Shown here piece after piece: positions 22,740 through 32,815 of a stretch of DNA of 64,000 nt. Position 1 is the stretch's first letter, and each line of letters begins with the position of its first letter. The position numbers and the translations under genes are program-made. The DNA comes from Prunus persica. Taxonomy: Eukaryota; Streptophyta; Magnoliopsida; Rosales; Rosaceae. Location: positions 12,581,805 to 12,645,804 of the forward strand of contig NC_034016.1 of NCBI RefSeq assembly GCF_000346465.2. The letters are read 5' to 3'. The notes beneath the pieces were generated by a model. The model was not told the DNA's origin, did not search any database, and saw only the letters and a program-made list of their open reading frames with translations.

Positions 22740-23925
22740 GGTCATTTTCCCATTATTTAATTCAAATAAGGGATTTGCCTATTTGCCTAATTGACCAACT
22801 CATTCAAATTGACCAATATGGTTATTGTCTTATTTCTCATTTCAGCAATCTCAATTCGTTTCCATTTTTCCATTATTCATATTTTCCTATTTTCCATGTG
22901 TCATCCAATTTTCCAATTTTCCAATTTCTCATTATTTTTGCCTATTTTTGCCTATTCCCTATTTTCCTATTGTGCAATTTCCCAAGTTTCCTTTTGTTAT
23001 ATTTCCAGTTTTCCAATTTTTCAATGTTCCCATTTTCCCATTATGTAATTAAAAAAAATTGCCTACTTTGCCTAATTCAGAAAGTAAATAAAATTGTCCA
23101 ATATGGTAATTGTCTTATTTCCCATTTCCACAATTTCAATTCGGTTCCAATTTTCATATTTTCCATGTGTCCCTGTTTCCTATTTCCATTTTTCAAATTC
23201 AGTTTTTGTCCAATTATCCAATTTTCTTTTTTCCAATTGGACTATTTTCTAAGTTTCTTTCTTTTTCCTTTTTCCAATTTTTCAATTTTTCAATTTGCTA
23301 ACTTTCCTTTTGTTCTATTTCCAATTTTGCTATTTTCCAAGTTGCCTTATTTCCTAGTTTGCAATTATCCAGTTATCCAATATTCCAAATTTTCAATTAT
23401 CCAATTTGCGAATTTGCCTATTTTTCAAGTGTCCTTTTTTCCTATTTCCTATTTAGAATTTTCCAATTTTCTTCTTTTCAGAGTTTCCATTTCTTCCTTT
23501 TTCCTATTTTCCAAGTTTCCTTTTGTCCATTTTCCAATTTTCCAATTTTTCAAGTTGCTTTATTTTCCAATTACCCAAATTTACAATTTTCCAAGTGTCC
23601 TTTTTTCCTTTTTCCTATTTTCCTATTTTCCAATTTTCCAATTTTCCAATTTTCTCCAATTTTCCAACTGTCATTTTATCCTATTTCCTAGTTTCCTCTT
23701 TCCAATTTTTCCTTTTTTCCTATGTCCAATTTTCCAATTTTCCAATTTTCCAAATTTCCAAGTTTCCATTTTTTCGTATTTCCGATTTTCCAATTTTCCT
23801 TTTGTTCTATTTCCAATTTTCCAAGTTTCCTTGTTTCCCATTTTCCAAGTTTTCACTTTTCCAATTGTCCAATTTTTCAATTTTCCAATTTCGGTAATTT
23901 CCAATTTTCTTTTCTGAAATTCGCA
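22740..23925. repeat. Degenerate CCAATTTTCC satellite
   Basis: About 1.2 kb consists of variants of a roughly 9-11 bp unit (CCAATTTTCC, CCAAGTTTCC, CCTATTTTCC), most regular near 23600-23760. The unit rarely creates stop codons on this strand, which produces a long open frame of Phe/Pro/Ser/Ile without any protein signature. Two internal blocks starting near 22765 and 23060 ('ttgcctaattgaccaa', 'attgtcttatttc') are repeats of each other. Confidence 0.85.
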
Positions 23926-24336
23926 ATAAATGCTTACTGACATAGTCCTATTTTGGGTTGAAATCCACAATTTACAATGTCCCATTAAGGTTTGCTTTTT
24001 TGTCGTTTGGAAGCCATTTTTTGTTGTTGTTAATGTAATGTTGTACTGCTGTCAATTGCAGCCAAGGAGTTAATGGTGTAGTTTGCAATCCCATCAATTG
24101 AATGCACCAACTAAACACGCAATATACTTCATAGTAGTTCGTACATATAACTGAACCTTCCTATATAGAACTGCAACAGAGGCACCTTCTTAACGGGAAA
24201 GGTAATTAGTCTTAGTGCAGCACAAACATTCTCCACTAAAGCAAACCATGTTGTCGTTTACAACTGGAGACTGAATGTAGCTTTATTTGTTTTGTTGCAG
24301 GCAACAGCTGTGAATTGTCCCCAGTAATACTTAAAG
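23926..24336. other. Upstream region of the 24337 ORF
   Basis: No protein seen. A pyrimidine tract with TTTGTTTTGTTGCAG ending at about 24300 looks like an intron acceptor just before the ORF start at 24337, so an upstream non-coding exon is possible. Confidence 0.4.
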
Positions 24337-24936
24337 ATGTCGGATGTACGCCCTCCAAATGAGCATGTCAGTTACCCGGGGGACCAGCTGTGGCATGTGC
24401 CATTCCCATCTCCACCTCGGACTCCCAATCATGATCCCACTTCATCTGGAAGTGAGGCTGAGATCAATGATCCGCTTGACCAAATCTCTGCCGTCAAGCA
24501 CCACCTCCAATATATGTCAAAGGCAACGGATTGGTGGGAGAGTAAGTGCGATATTCATGGCCAAGTTATGGGAAACTTGACGAACAAGTTGAACAAAGCA
24601 TACACAGGAGAGGTGAAGCAAACTCTAAAAGCAAAAAGTCGGAGCAAAGAGTTAGAGTCGTTGAAGTTGAAATTGGAAGAGAGAAAGAAAAATGTCGTCG
24701 AAAAATTCACACAATCTGAAGAATATAACCATGAAATGGTTGAATGTTTCAACAACGGCTTCGAAATGTTCCAAGATTATGCTTCGGTCATCTCACCAGA
24801 ATACAATTGGAGTGAAATTGATGTAGCTGGTGTCTGGCAGGTGCTGAATATGGGTGCTGAGGGAATGGCTCATCATAGCCTCGTGCATGCAGCGAGGAGA
24901 AAGGACAAAGACATGGATCTTTTGATGGACCTGTAG
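24337..24936 (+). CDS. Unrecognised MULE-2 protein, 199 aa
   Basis: The family is not recognised. The N-terminus is Pro-rich (MSDVRPPNEHVSYPGDQLW). A central helical, Lys/Glu-rich region (KSRSKELESLKLKLEERKKN) is probably a coiled coil. The C-terminal part has NNGFEMFQDYASV, then NWSEIDVAGVWQVLNMG. This end resembles the end of the minus-strand ORF at 21939-22409, so the two may derive from one ancestral gene in inverted arrangement around the satellite. The ATG has AAG ATG TCG context and follows a likely splice acceptor at about 24300. Confidence 0.5.
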   Translation: MSDVRPPNEHVSYPGDQLWHVPFPSPPRTPNHDPTSSGSEAEINDPLDQISAVKHHLQYMSKATDWWESKCDIHGQVMGNLTNKLNKAYTGEVKQTLKAKSRSKELESLKLKLEERKKNVVEKFTQSEEYNHEMVECFNNGFEMFQDYASVISPEYNWSEIDVAGVWQVLNMGAEGMAHHSLVHAARRKDKDMDLLMDL

Positions 24937-25069
24937 TAACGGTGAGTGCTGCTTCAGTTCATCTCACCTGAGTACATGGATCTTTTGTTGCCTTCATTTT
25001 CCCTTCGCGGGATAGTATTGTTAAGGTTCGGTGGCGATTTCTTTTGCATGGGTGAAATGTTGTCTGTAA

Positions 25070-25280
25070 TGTGTATGTATTGTATGTAGATTGACTTAAT
25101 ATTGTAGTTCTATTGCATGTATATTGCCTTCATATTGCCTGTATATTGTATATATAGTGTATGCATATTGCCACCCTATTGTATCTATAGTGGAATACTA
25201 TTGCTATCGTATTGCCCTTATATTGCTCTAATATTGCCTCTATAGTGCACTTATATTGACCTAATATTGTTGTTATATCG
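25070..25280. repeat. Patch of degenerate TATATTGC units
   Basis: About twenty units of the type tattgcc / tatattg / tattgta follow each other with 7-12 bp spacing. It is the clearest of the four such patches within MULE-2. Confidence 0.6.
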
Positions 25281-26571
25281 TATGTCAATGGCATGTGGTC
25301 TAATAAGTCTCCACTTCGTTGAAAGTAATCCTGAATTCAACTATGACGGACACGACAATTGTTATCCATCCTTATATTACCATGAATTGATGTGGACCTT
25401 TCAAATGATAGCTGGAGTTGCACATGGAATCATATTCAAAAGGAAAGTAATTCTCTCCCTCAATTAATTGTCCTTCAAAAGAAGGCAGCTATCAAATATT
25501 GGGTACAAAAATGCAACAGCCACAGTAAATGAATTGGCCACAAACCACATATTATGAAACCAGGATGATTTTTGGCATGCTTCAAAAGAGAAGGGCCAAA
25601 TACAACAGAAAATAAAATCCATTCAAGCTTGTACAATGGAATGCACAATAACCCTGTTACATGTCCTTCCAACACCAGTGTTTTACCTACTTTAGAGTCG
25701 CAGGAGGAGAGCATATTGCCATTGTGCAATTCGAGGGGCCAGTCAATTTGGAATGGTGGCATAAACATGTTTACTCCACGGATCACTTCTATGGGACAGA
25801 GCTTCCTTCTTCCCTTGTCGTCTGTAGGTTTGAACTTCACAATTTTTATGTACATGTATCAGAACTTGTGGCTATTTCTTTATGGCCTTCTAACACTTGT
25901 TCTGCCATTCCAAAGTGGGTTGGAGATTTTTTGACCTGAATGACTGAAAAGACTTCAGATGATAGAAACTAGAGATTTTGAAGAAAAAGGGTTATCAAGA
26001 ACATAAGTCATGCCCACAAAATAAACTAAACATGCTATAAGCTCCACAGTAATTTTTACTTCATCTCCATAAGCAGAATATGAGCGAATAAATACCACGG
26101 AGAAATACGAGAAGTGAAAAACAACTCGGCAGTTACTGTGAGATTGTGTACTTAAAACTTGGAAGAACTAAACCAATTAAAGCTAAGCCATCTCATACGT
26201 ATACCTACATCAAATAACAGTATATGCTCATCTTGTTTAGAATATTGCAATCAACACTTGGTTGAGACCAACATGCAAAAACAACTAGGTTAAGTACAGA
26301 TGAAGCCATTGATGAAGGGCAGTTCCAAAATTAAGACTTATGGTAATTTGTAACTGCCACCGAGTCAGTTCATAGTGCCAAATGCATCTACCGGCCATGC
26401 ACATATGACCAGCGAAAAGTAAAAAAGCAAAGTAAAAAAGAAAAAACAGGCATGCTATCAATGGGAACCTTAGCAGAAATCATCACATATGCATACAAGC
26501 AGATGGGCTCCATTACAATGTTCAAGAATGATGTAAATACTAGATAACAGAGTTCTTATTCAAACCTCAGG
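25281..26571. other. MULE-2 interior, no gene assigned
   Basis: Two overlapping short frames occur near 25475-25940 on both strands. The minus reading includes RRKLCPIEVIRGVNMF and FQIDWPLELHNGNML, which look like real protein but match nothing I know. This may be another captured gene fragment. The rest is AT-rich without signals. Confidence 0.3.
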
Positions 26572-26682
26572 AGGTTTGTTGGTTTCATTCCTGGACCTTC
26601 AATATCGTCTTGCCCAATAGCATCAGTTGACTTAGTCAAAGTTCCAGACAAACACTCAACCATTTCTTTTAGACCCTGCAAG
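26572..26682 (-). pseudogene. Exon-like segment of an unidentified gene
   Basis: After a good acceptor (TTTCTTGCAG on the minus strand) the segment reads GLKEMVECLSGTLTKSTD, then GQDDIEGPGMKPTNLLR. It lies directly downstream of the MATE exons (26830-28330) but does not match the MATE family, which suggests exons of two genes joined inside the MULE. Confidence 0.35.
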
Positions 26683-26829
26683 AAAGTGGCATGACTTAAA
26701 TTTAATTTTTGGATGGTGCGATGAATTCAGTTGGTTCTTTTTCTGATATGCAACATAATGAAACTACACCAAAGATCAGGCAGATCTGGGAGCATCCATG
26801 TAATTATAGATGATAAAAAAAAGCTATAC

Positions 26830-28330
26830 CTTTAACACGAAGTCAGCAACTTCTTTCACAATTTTGTATTCACCTTTACATAAATAAGTAGCAATCAGGG
26901 CCTACAAACAAACACATTTTAGCTGTGTAAATTTGATGTCAAATGCAAAGACACACACTTCATCACAAAACCCCAATTTGCAGACAAAAATCTGTGAAAT
27001 TTGGTCCAGTTAAAATAGGAAAAGAATTCCACACTCGGGGTGAAGTAAAACTGAAACTTAGACTTCACCCACTGATTGATCTGGATCACCAAATGGAAAT
27101 GAGTACATACGAACTGCGATGAAAAAATGAGAGAGAGCATACCTGACCATATGCAGCCATTGCATCAGTTAGAAGGGATACAGCCAACCAAACTTGTATA
27201 CATATCTGATGAGCAGCCATAGCTACTGGACTTGACGAGCAGCCATTGATGTTCCCAATGTCAAGGTAGTAAGAACAGCAAGAGTTGTTCCAAGAAGAAA
27301 ACCACTTGTATCATCCCAGAGTTGAAAACAAAAGCAATTAGGGAAAGAACTTTGAAAAGGAAGACAAGAGAGAATTATCTCGAGGTTTAACTAGCATCAC
27401 AAAGACAAAATGAAACATTAAGACACACACTGTCCAGATACATGCACTGCTCAATCAGAAAACGAAAAAAGTCAAATATTATGATAGTGTTGATAGTCAA
27501 GCAAATAATTGAAGCAGAACACTTGAAAAAAAGGGCTTATATTTTCAGATATATGAGAGGGTAAAAGTTTAAAGAAAAAGAAAAGGAACTGAGCAGATTT
27601 TATGTATCCACCAAATTGCAATGATCCCACCTTTGGAGGCAATAGTATAGCTCTCTTATTTAAAAACCAGATCATTCAAAAGGTGACAGTGTATCTGAAA
27701 ACAAAAATTCCAAAATATGTTCATTTGCGAAGTAAAGCAAAAAAGGAATATTAACAGAAACTGTTTTGAAAATCACATAATGAGATATAACAGTGGAAAG
27801 GGCTGCACCAGTTACACCCAAACCAAAATAATACATAAGGATGGGTAATAAAAATGCAGCTAGGAGATTACCAATACCTGCACAAAGCAAAATACATCAA
27901 TTAACCAGATAGACCACTCTTTGCACTCTTTGCTATACTTTCACTCTTTGCAAGATCTTCAGCAACAAAAGATGTAGCAACACTGAGGAGAGGGATATTA
28001 AATAGCTTTGATATATAATTGAAGATGTTCATTGAAATACCAGCTGAAGCCAACTCCACAGAACCTATGGAAAAATAAAAAAGCCAAAAACATTGAATAA
28101 AAGCTCCAAAGTTCAATGCATTATACAAATATTAGTCGTTCAACTCATTTAAAGGAGTGAAAACATACCCAATCTACCAATGTAAGCAGTCTCCATTAGC
28201 TGTGCTAAGGGATCAATGGCCTGACCCAAAATTGCAGGTAAAGAAAGCATCAACAGCTCACGTTTGACATCTGGAGAATATGTTTGACTGATAGGAATGT
28301 TGCTCAACGATAGACAGGTACTGAAGAATC
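26830..28330 (-). pseudogene. DTX-like: Captured MATE (DTX) transporter exons
   Basis: MATE proteins are 12-helix H+- or Na+-coupled exporters. This copy resembles the chloroplast-type DTX42-45/EDS5 branch. Exon pieces on the minus strand: 28169 to about 28320 (RELLMLSLPAILGQAIDPLA, then METAYIGRLG); about 27903-28064 (SVELASAGISMNIFNYISK, then FNIPLLSVATSFVAED); about 27750-27870 (GNLLAAFLLPILMYYFG, then VTGAALSTVIS); about 27160-27300 (TSMAARQ, then MAAHQICIQVWLAVSLL); and 26830-26901 (ALIATYLCKGEYKIVKE). Intron borders are kept, so capture was at the DNA level. A base is missing after AARQ and the N- and C-terminal exons are absent, so it makes no full transporter. Confidence 0.8.
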
Positions 28331-28359
28331 ATTTACCCAAAACAAGCATAAAACAATGT

Positions 28360-28610
28360 TTAAGATAGGTATCAAATCTTGTAACCCCCATCACCTAAAA
28401 CTAATTAAGAGTAATCATAAGAATTTCTGCCACTCACTGAAATAGACAGGACCAAGAATCTGTTAGCAATGTTTCTCATATCAGCTTCACAATGTTTAAG
28501 ATAGGTATCAAATCTTGTAACCCCCATCAGCTTGCTTGCCCTTGTAAGATCAAGAAGGACAAAGGAAGGAAGGGACTGGCTTTCATCAACAGTAGAAAAA
28601 CTCATCCACA
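28360..28610. repeat. Direct repeat 138 bp apart plus exon-like segment
   Basis: The stretch aatgtttaagataggtatc and the following 20 bases occur at about 28357 and again at about 28493. The minus strand of the second copy lies in a frame (FSTVDESQSLPSFVLLDL, then RFDTYLKHCEADM) that looks protein-like but is unidentified. It may be an exon of a further captured gene upstream of the MATE exons. Confidence 0.45.
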
Positions 28611-29306
28611 GCTATCATGCTCATATTACCATTCACTCTAACAAACCAGAGTTTTCACAAAATGATAAATTTCTAACAAATTTGAAAAAATATGAATCTC
28701 TGTGCAAGGAAAATGGGCAGTTCAGCGTAGGCAGATCAGTATTAAGTAGTTTACGAAAACATAACAGTCCATTCCAGCACTAAGATGTCTATCTTATGTC
28801 CAATTATGAAGGGAAGAAAAATATATCACATATTAGAAGAAATCATATCAAACTAATGAAAGTAAGAACATCAATTATTTACAACGAACTAAGTCAAAAC
28901 TAAATGGAGAAATGTTAACAGAGTTGTATGCTTCAATAAGTCCAGTAACAGATTCCCAAAACCACAGACAAAAAATGTGAACAATGGCTACAAAAGCATC
29001 CATAAAGAGCAACTATATTCATATATGGAGGTGTACAAAATAGTTAACCTTCAAAATCGAAATAGTGTGTGTGCCATGTAAGGCAATTAGCCACTGCTTC
29101 TAGACTGTACAATATTACACCTCACCATAATATCTAAACCAACTAGCTCTAGCAAAAAGGGATGATGACCATATGAAGTACCCCCACCAAAGCATCTACG
29201 TCTGCATGTTCATATGAAGGAGTTCCTGACATAAGTTATGAGCAAAGTGAATTCCCAAGTCATAAGTCCATAGTGAGGTGAATTCACGGACATTAAGACA
29301 TTTACC
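28611..29306. other. MULE-2 interior, nothing recognised
   Basis: AT-rich sequence between the captured MATE exons and the 3' end of the ULP1-like gene. No motif or protein seen. Confidence 0.5.
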
Positions 29307-32300
29307 TCATAAATATGCCTCCCCCCTTAAACCCTCAATTGCAAGCTTCAGTCGGTAATATTTGATCTTCAAAGGGTCAACTTTATCCACCGAAATCCCA
29401 GCACTAAGATGCTCGAAGAATTTGACGGTCATGATTCCGCAAGACGTACTGTCATGCCAATAAGTTGGGAAATTAGAACTGCAGTTATGTAACATTTGGA
29501 TAAACTACACTAAATTGACAAAGCTTACCCATCTCGTTGTTGTGGAAGACCTGCAATGCTGCAAACTGAGAATGGCGTAAACCTCGACATCTGCAGCCCC
29601 TTTTGCTTAACCTCTTCAACCTCAGAATCTTCATAAAAGTGCATCTCGTACAGCACTAGTACTAGCATATCGCTAATAGGGTGCAGCAGTGTAACCAGCC
29701 TCGAAGATTTGGTATACGCAACATAGGAGTCATACACAGTTGTAGTATGTCTGACGAAATCAATTTCGATTGCAACCCAGTGGGACCCTCGAAGATTATA
29801 TGGAAAATAGACCTTCCGGACTTTTGTCCAAGCTTGGCCATACCCGTGCTGCCACGTACCGCGCACATAGTGATGTATATTCTTGAGCTTGTTAGGTGGA
29901 AGGTCAACAGTGTTTGAAGCAGCTGCCTTCTTCGCTCCACGTTTCTTCGCAATCGGTTTCAACGGCTCTAGAAATTGCTGCATAAATTAAAATGGAGGCA
30001 TATTAGAAAATCACAACCAAAAGCAAATGAACCAGTGAATGTAACATGGTAACATGTTTACTTGCAAGCAATAATCTGCCGTTGTCCAGTCAGTTCCAAA
30101 TACCAACGGATGCGAGAGTTGCCTTTTCCGGATAAGAAAGGTTGCCATGTCCAGGTGCTGAAAGTTGACATATATACTATGAGCACAATTTCATACAACT
30201 CTACAATTAAAAAAGGTGGGAAAACAATTGAATTATTGTAATAAAGTAGAGCTTCGTGTATTCTTACCCTTGAGCTAACCCATTTCGTGTCATCGATAAG
30301 TTTGTAGAAAAAATCTGCGCCCACTGAAAATGATTCCAGCTGCACCTCCGCACTACAAAAGGCAAACTTGCAACGATTACTTTTGTACTCATCTCATAAT
30401 TCCGACAAAAATACATAAGTATATTAAAGCAAACTCTACATTTTGTCATTAGTCTATGACTACATACTAGAATAGGATGAAGATTGGATTTCAAAGGTAA
30501 AGAATCCTAACCTGATATCGTTTTTTCAGGCAGTGCAAAACTCTATTACTGCCTTCACATCTTCAATGGGCACGGATTTTGTTGGATCAAAACATGGCGG
30601 GGTTGCAATCGCGGCCAACACACTCATCGTCTTCTTCTTTCTCAAAGGATCAGTAAATGGGCTCAACAATGTCTGCGCCGGGCGCTTCTGTCTGCACCCT
30701 TTACCTTCCACTTCCTTTTTTTCAACACTCGAACTCCCTTCTTCATCACCAGCCATACTAACTGTGGGTAGACTTGGAGGATTCATTGGACCTCCCGATG
30801 GCATACTCTGAGTCTTTTTCCAATCTTGCAACAAAAACAACACTCTTTGGCAGATTTCGTCACACCCGGCCACATCTTCCGGGGTAGGCAGCTTCTCGGA
30901 TTGTGCCTGCTCAGCTGCTTCATGCACTTCTAAGTCAGCAACTGAAGCAGTCATTGCTGCCTCTTCGACTACCATGGCTGCGGAAGGTTCGGCTCCATTA
31001 GCGGGGACTTGTGTTTCCATTACTGCCGGTTCTGTAGGCGGACTAACATACTCATGTGGAGGCGAGAAGTCATCGGCTTCTCCTTCATTCATATGAGGAC
31101 TACCGAGGTCCTCATGTCCTTCCCCACCTTCATTCACCCCACGATTTCGTATTTTCAGTTGCTCTATCTCCACCTTAAAAGAATGCTCCATTGAAGCCAG
31201 GGTGTTGCGGAAATCCTCCACACACTTTTTATTTTTTTCGAACTCTCTTTCAACTTTCAATGACTCCTTCCGTACCATGTCTTCCAACTGATGCACTCTG
31301 TTGCGAAGCGATCGATTTGATATGGCAACTTTGGCCAATTCATCCTTTGTCCTTTGAAAGTCACGCTTCAAAGTACGTAACTCAGTGGACGCGACTGTAC
31401 CCTGCATTCAATTATAACGCAAGTGTTACAATATTTCCAAATTATATTGCAACAATACAGCAGCTTTTTTCCTATTGTATTATAACGTATATCTTGGAAA
31501 CAAAATTAATGCTTGCCTTAGAAGACGACGGAAGGCTAGCAGTTTCGTCAATGTCCTCATCTTTTTCTTCTACAGAGGCTGAAGTGCCGGTTTTTTGTTC
31601 AGCGTCATCGCCCAACAAGTCAACAAGTTCTTCAGTGTCGTCAGCACTGTCACCCCAAGTCCAATACGGCTGCTGCTTGTCCATTACAGATGGCCGGCGA
31701 AGCTGCACATCAACCTGCAATTTACACATACAATATACATATTAGTAAACTAATTATATTATATTTTCATATCCCTAACATTATCATTAAAAACTGAACT
31801 AACCTTACGGTTCTCGAATACTTGGCTCATTAGCTCATAAAAACGCGGCGAACTATTGCTCCTCTAATGTAGTAAACGAGGGATGTACGCATTATCTTCG
31901 TGCACCACCAAATGTAGTGCAACCAACGCTGGAAATACCTCATACTCCCAAATCTGATTTGAGGAATAAAAGGTCAGTCGTTGTAAACAAATGCAATTTA
32001 ACTTCAACATCAATGGACATTTGCTCACCTGAAGTGCATAGGCAAAACCTTTGAGGTGGTACTCTCTTGGTCTACCAGTTGCCGTTGTTGTTGGTTTCTT
32101 CCCAGATTTTTTTTTTTGCAGTTTTTGTGGGCACTTTCACTCGCCGGTAATCTGCACAAAGTGCCCTCAACAGTGACGCATTTGTCTTCGCATAACACAC
32201 AACACCCCATGGATACTTCCCAAAGTCTTCAAGGTCTTCCGCCAACTTCAAATATCGCATGTCAATGTGGACATGTTTTTCACTGCCCAACAGCACAAAC

Positions 32301-32815
32301 ACAGCAAAGTATACGAATCCGAGCTTCAATACATCGTCCACATCATCGCATTTGAGGAAGGCCTTTTCTAATTCCAACAAGTTCACAGTTTTATCATTGG
32401 CAAAGTACTTCCGTTTCAATGAGCATTTCTCATTAGTGGGAATCGGAATAAAGGGAAGGTTTCCAAACCTTAGCCCTGTCACGATGCAAAATTGCTGCGC
32501 CGTGAATTGGATGACCTTATTGCCAACAATGAATTTGATCCCGTTCAGTGGGGAAACTGTCTTGGGATCAGCTTTCCTGAGCAGCAAGCCGTGGACAATT
32601 GGAGAAGTCCACTTGAGGTCCTCAATCCGTAGGAGATGACCAAAACAACTCTGTTCAAACATTTGCAGCTGCTGTTCAGTGAATTTCTCCTTTATCGTAG
32701 TGATTGCGGTCTTCGTATGGGATAGCGACAATGCTTTCCCTTGGAACTTTTGTTCCTCTGCAATCATCAACTTCATTTGACCAACCATATTTCCCTGCAT
32801 GCCAATATTATAAAC
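29307..32815 (-). pseudogene. MULE-2 DUF1985/ULP1-like cysteine protease gene
   Basis: ULP1 (C48) proteases cut SUMO conjugates. Plant transposon versions carry a DUF1985 N-terminal domain. The DUF1985 part (32072-32815) has FGHLLRIEDLKWTSPIVHGL, IVTGLRFG and a KYPWGVVCYAKT block. The middle exons are acidic and then coiled-coil/Pro-rich (30526-31407), with a basic KKR-rich stretch. The protease part has HWVAIEIDF (His; exon ending at 29529), VYDS (Asp), PQQRDG (Gln) and, across an intron, TSCGIMTVKFF (Cys; exon 29307-29448). All four catalytic residues are kept. Breaks upstream are a frame change at an 11-A run near 32107-32117 and an in-frame TAG at 31864-31866. Intermediate exon borders are approximate. 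Confidence 0.8.

Noticed and set aside
22697..23917. 406-codon open frame on the plus strand
   Set aside because: It is made wholly of CCAATTTTCC-type repeats read as Phe/Pro/Ser/Ile. It has no domain and three overlapping frames are equally open.
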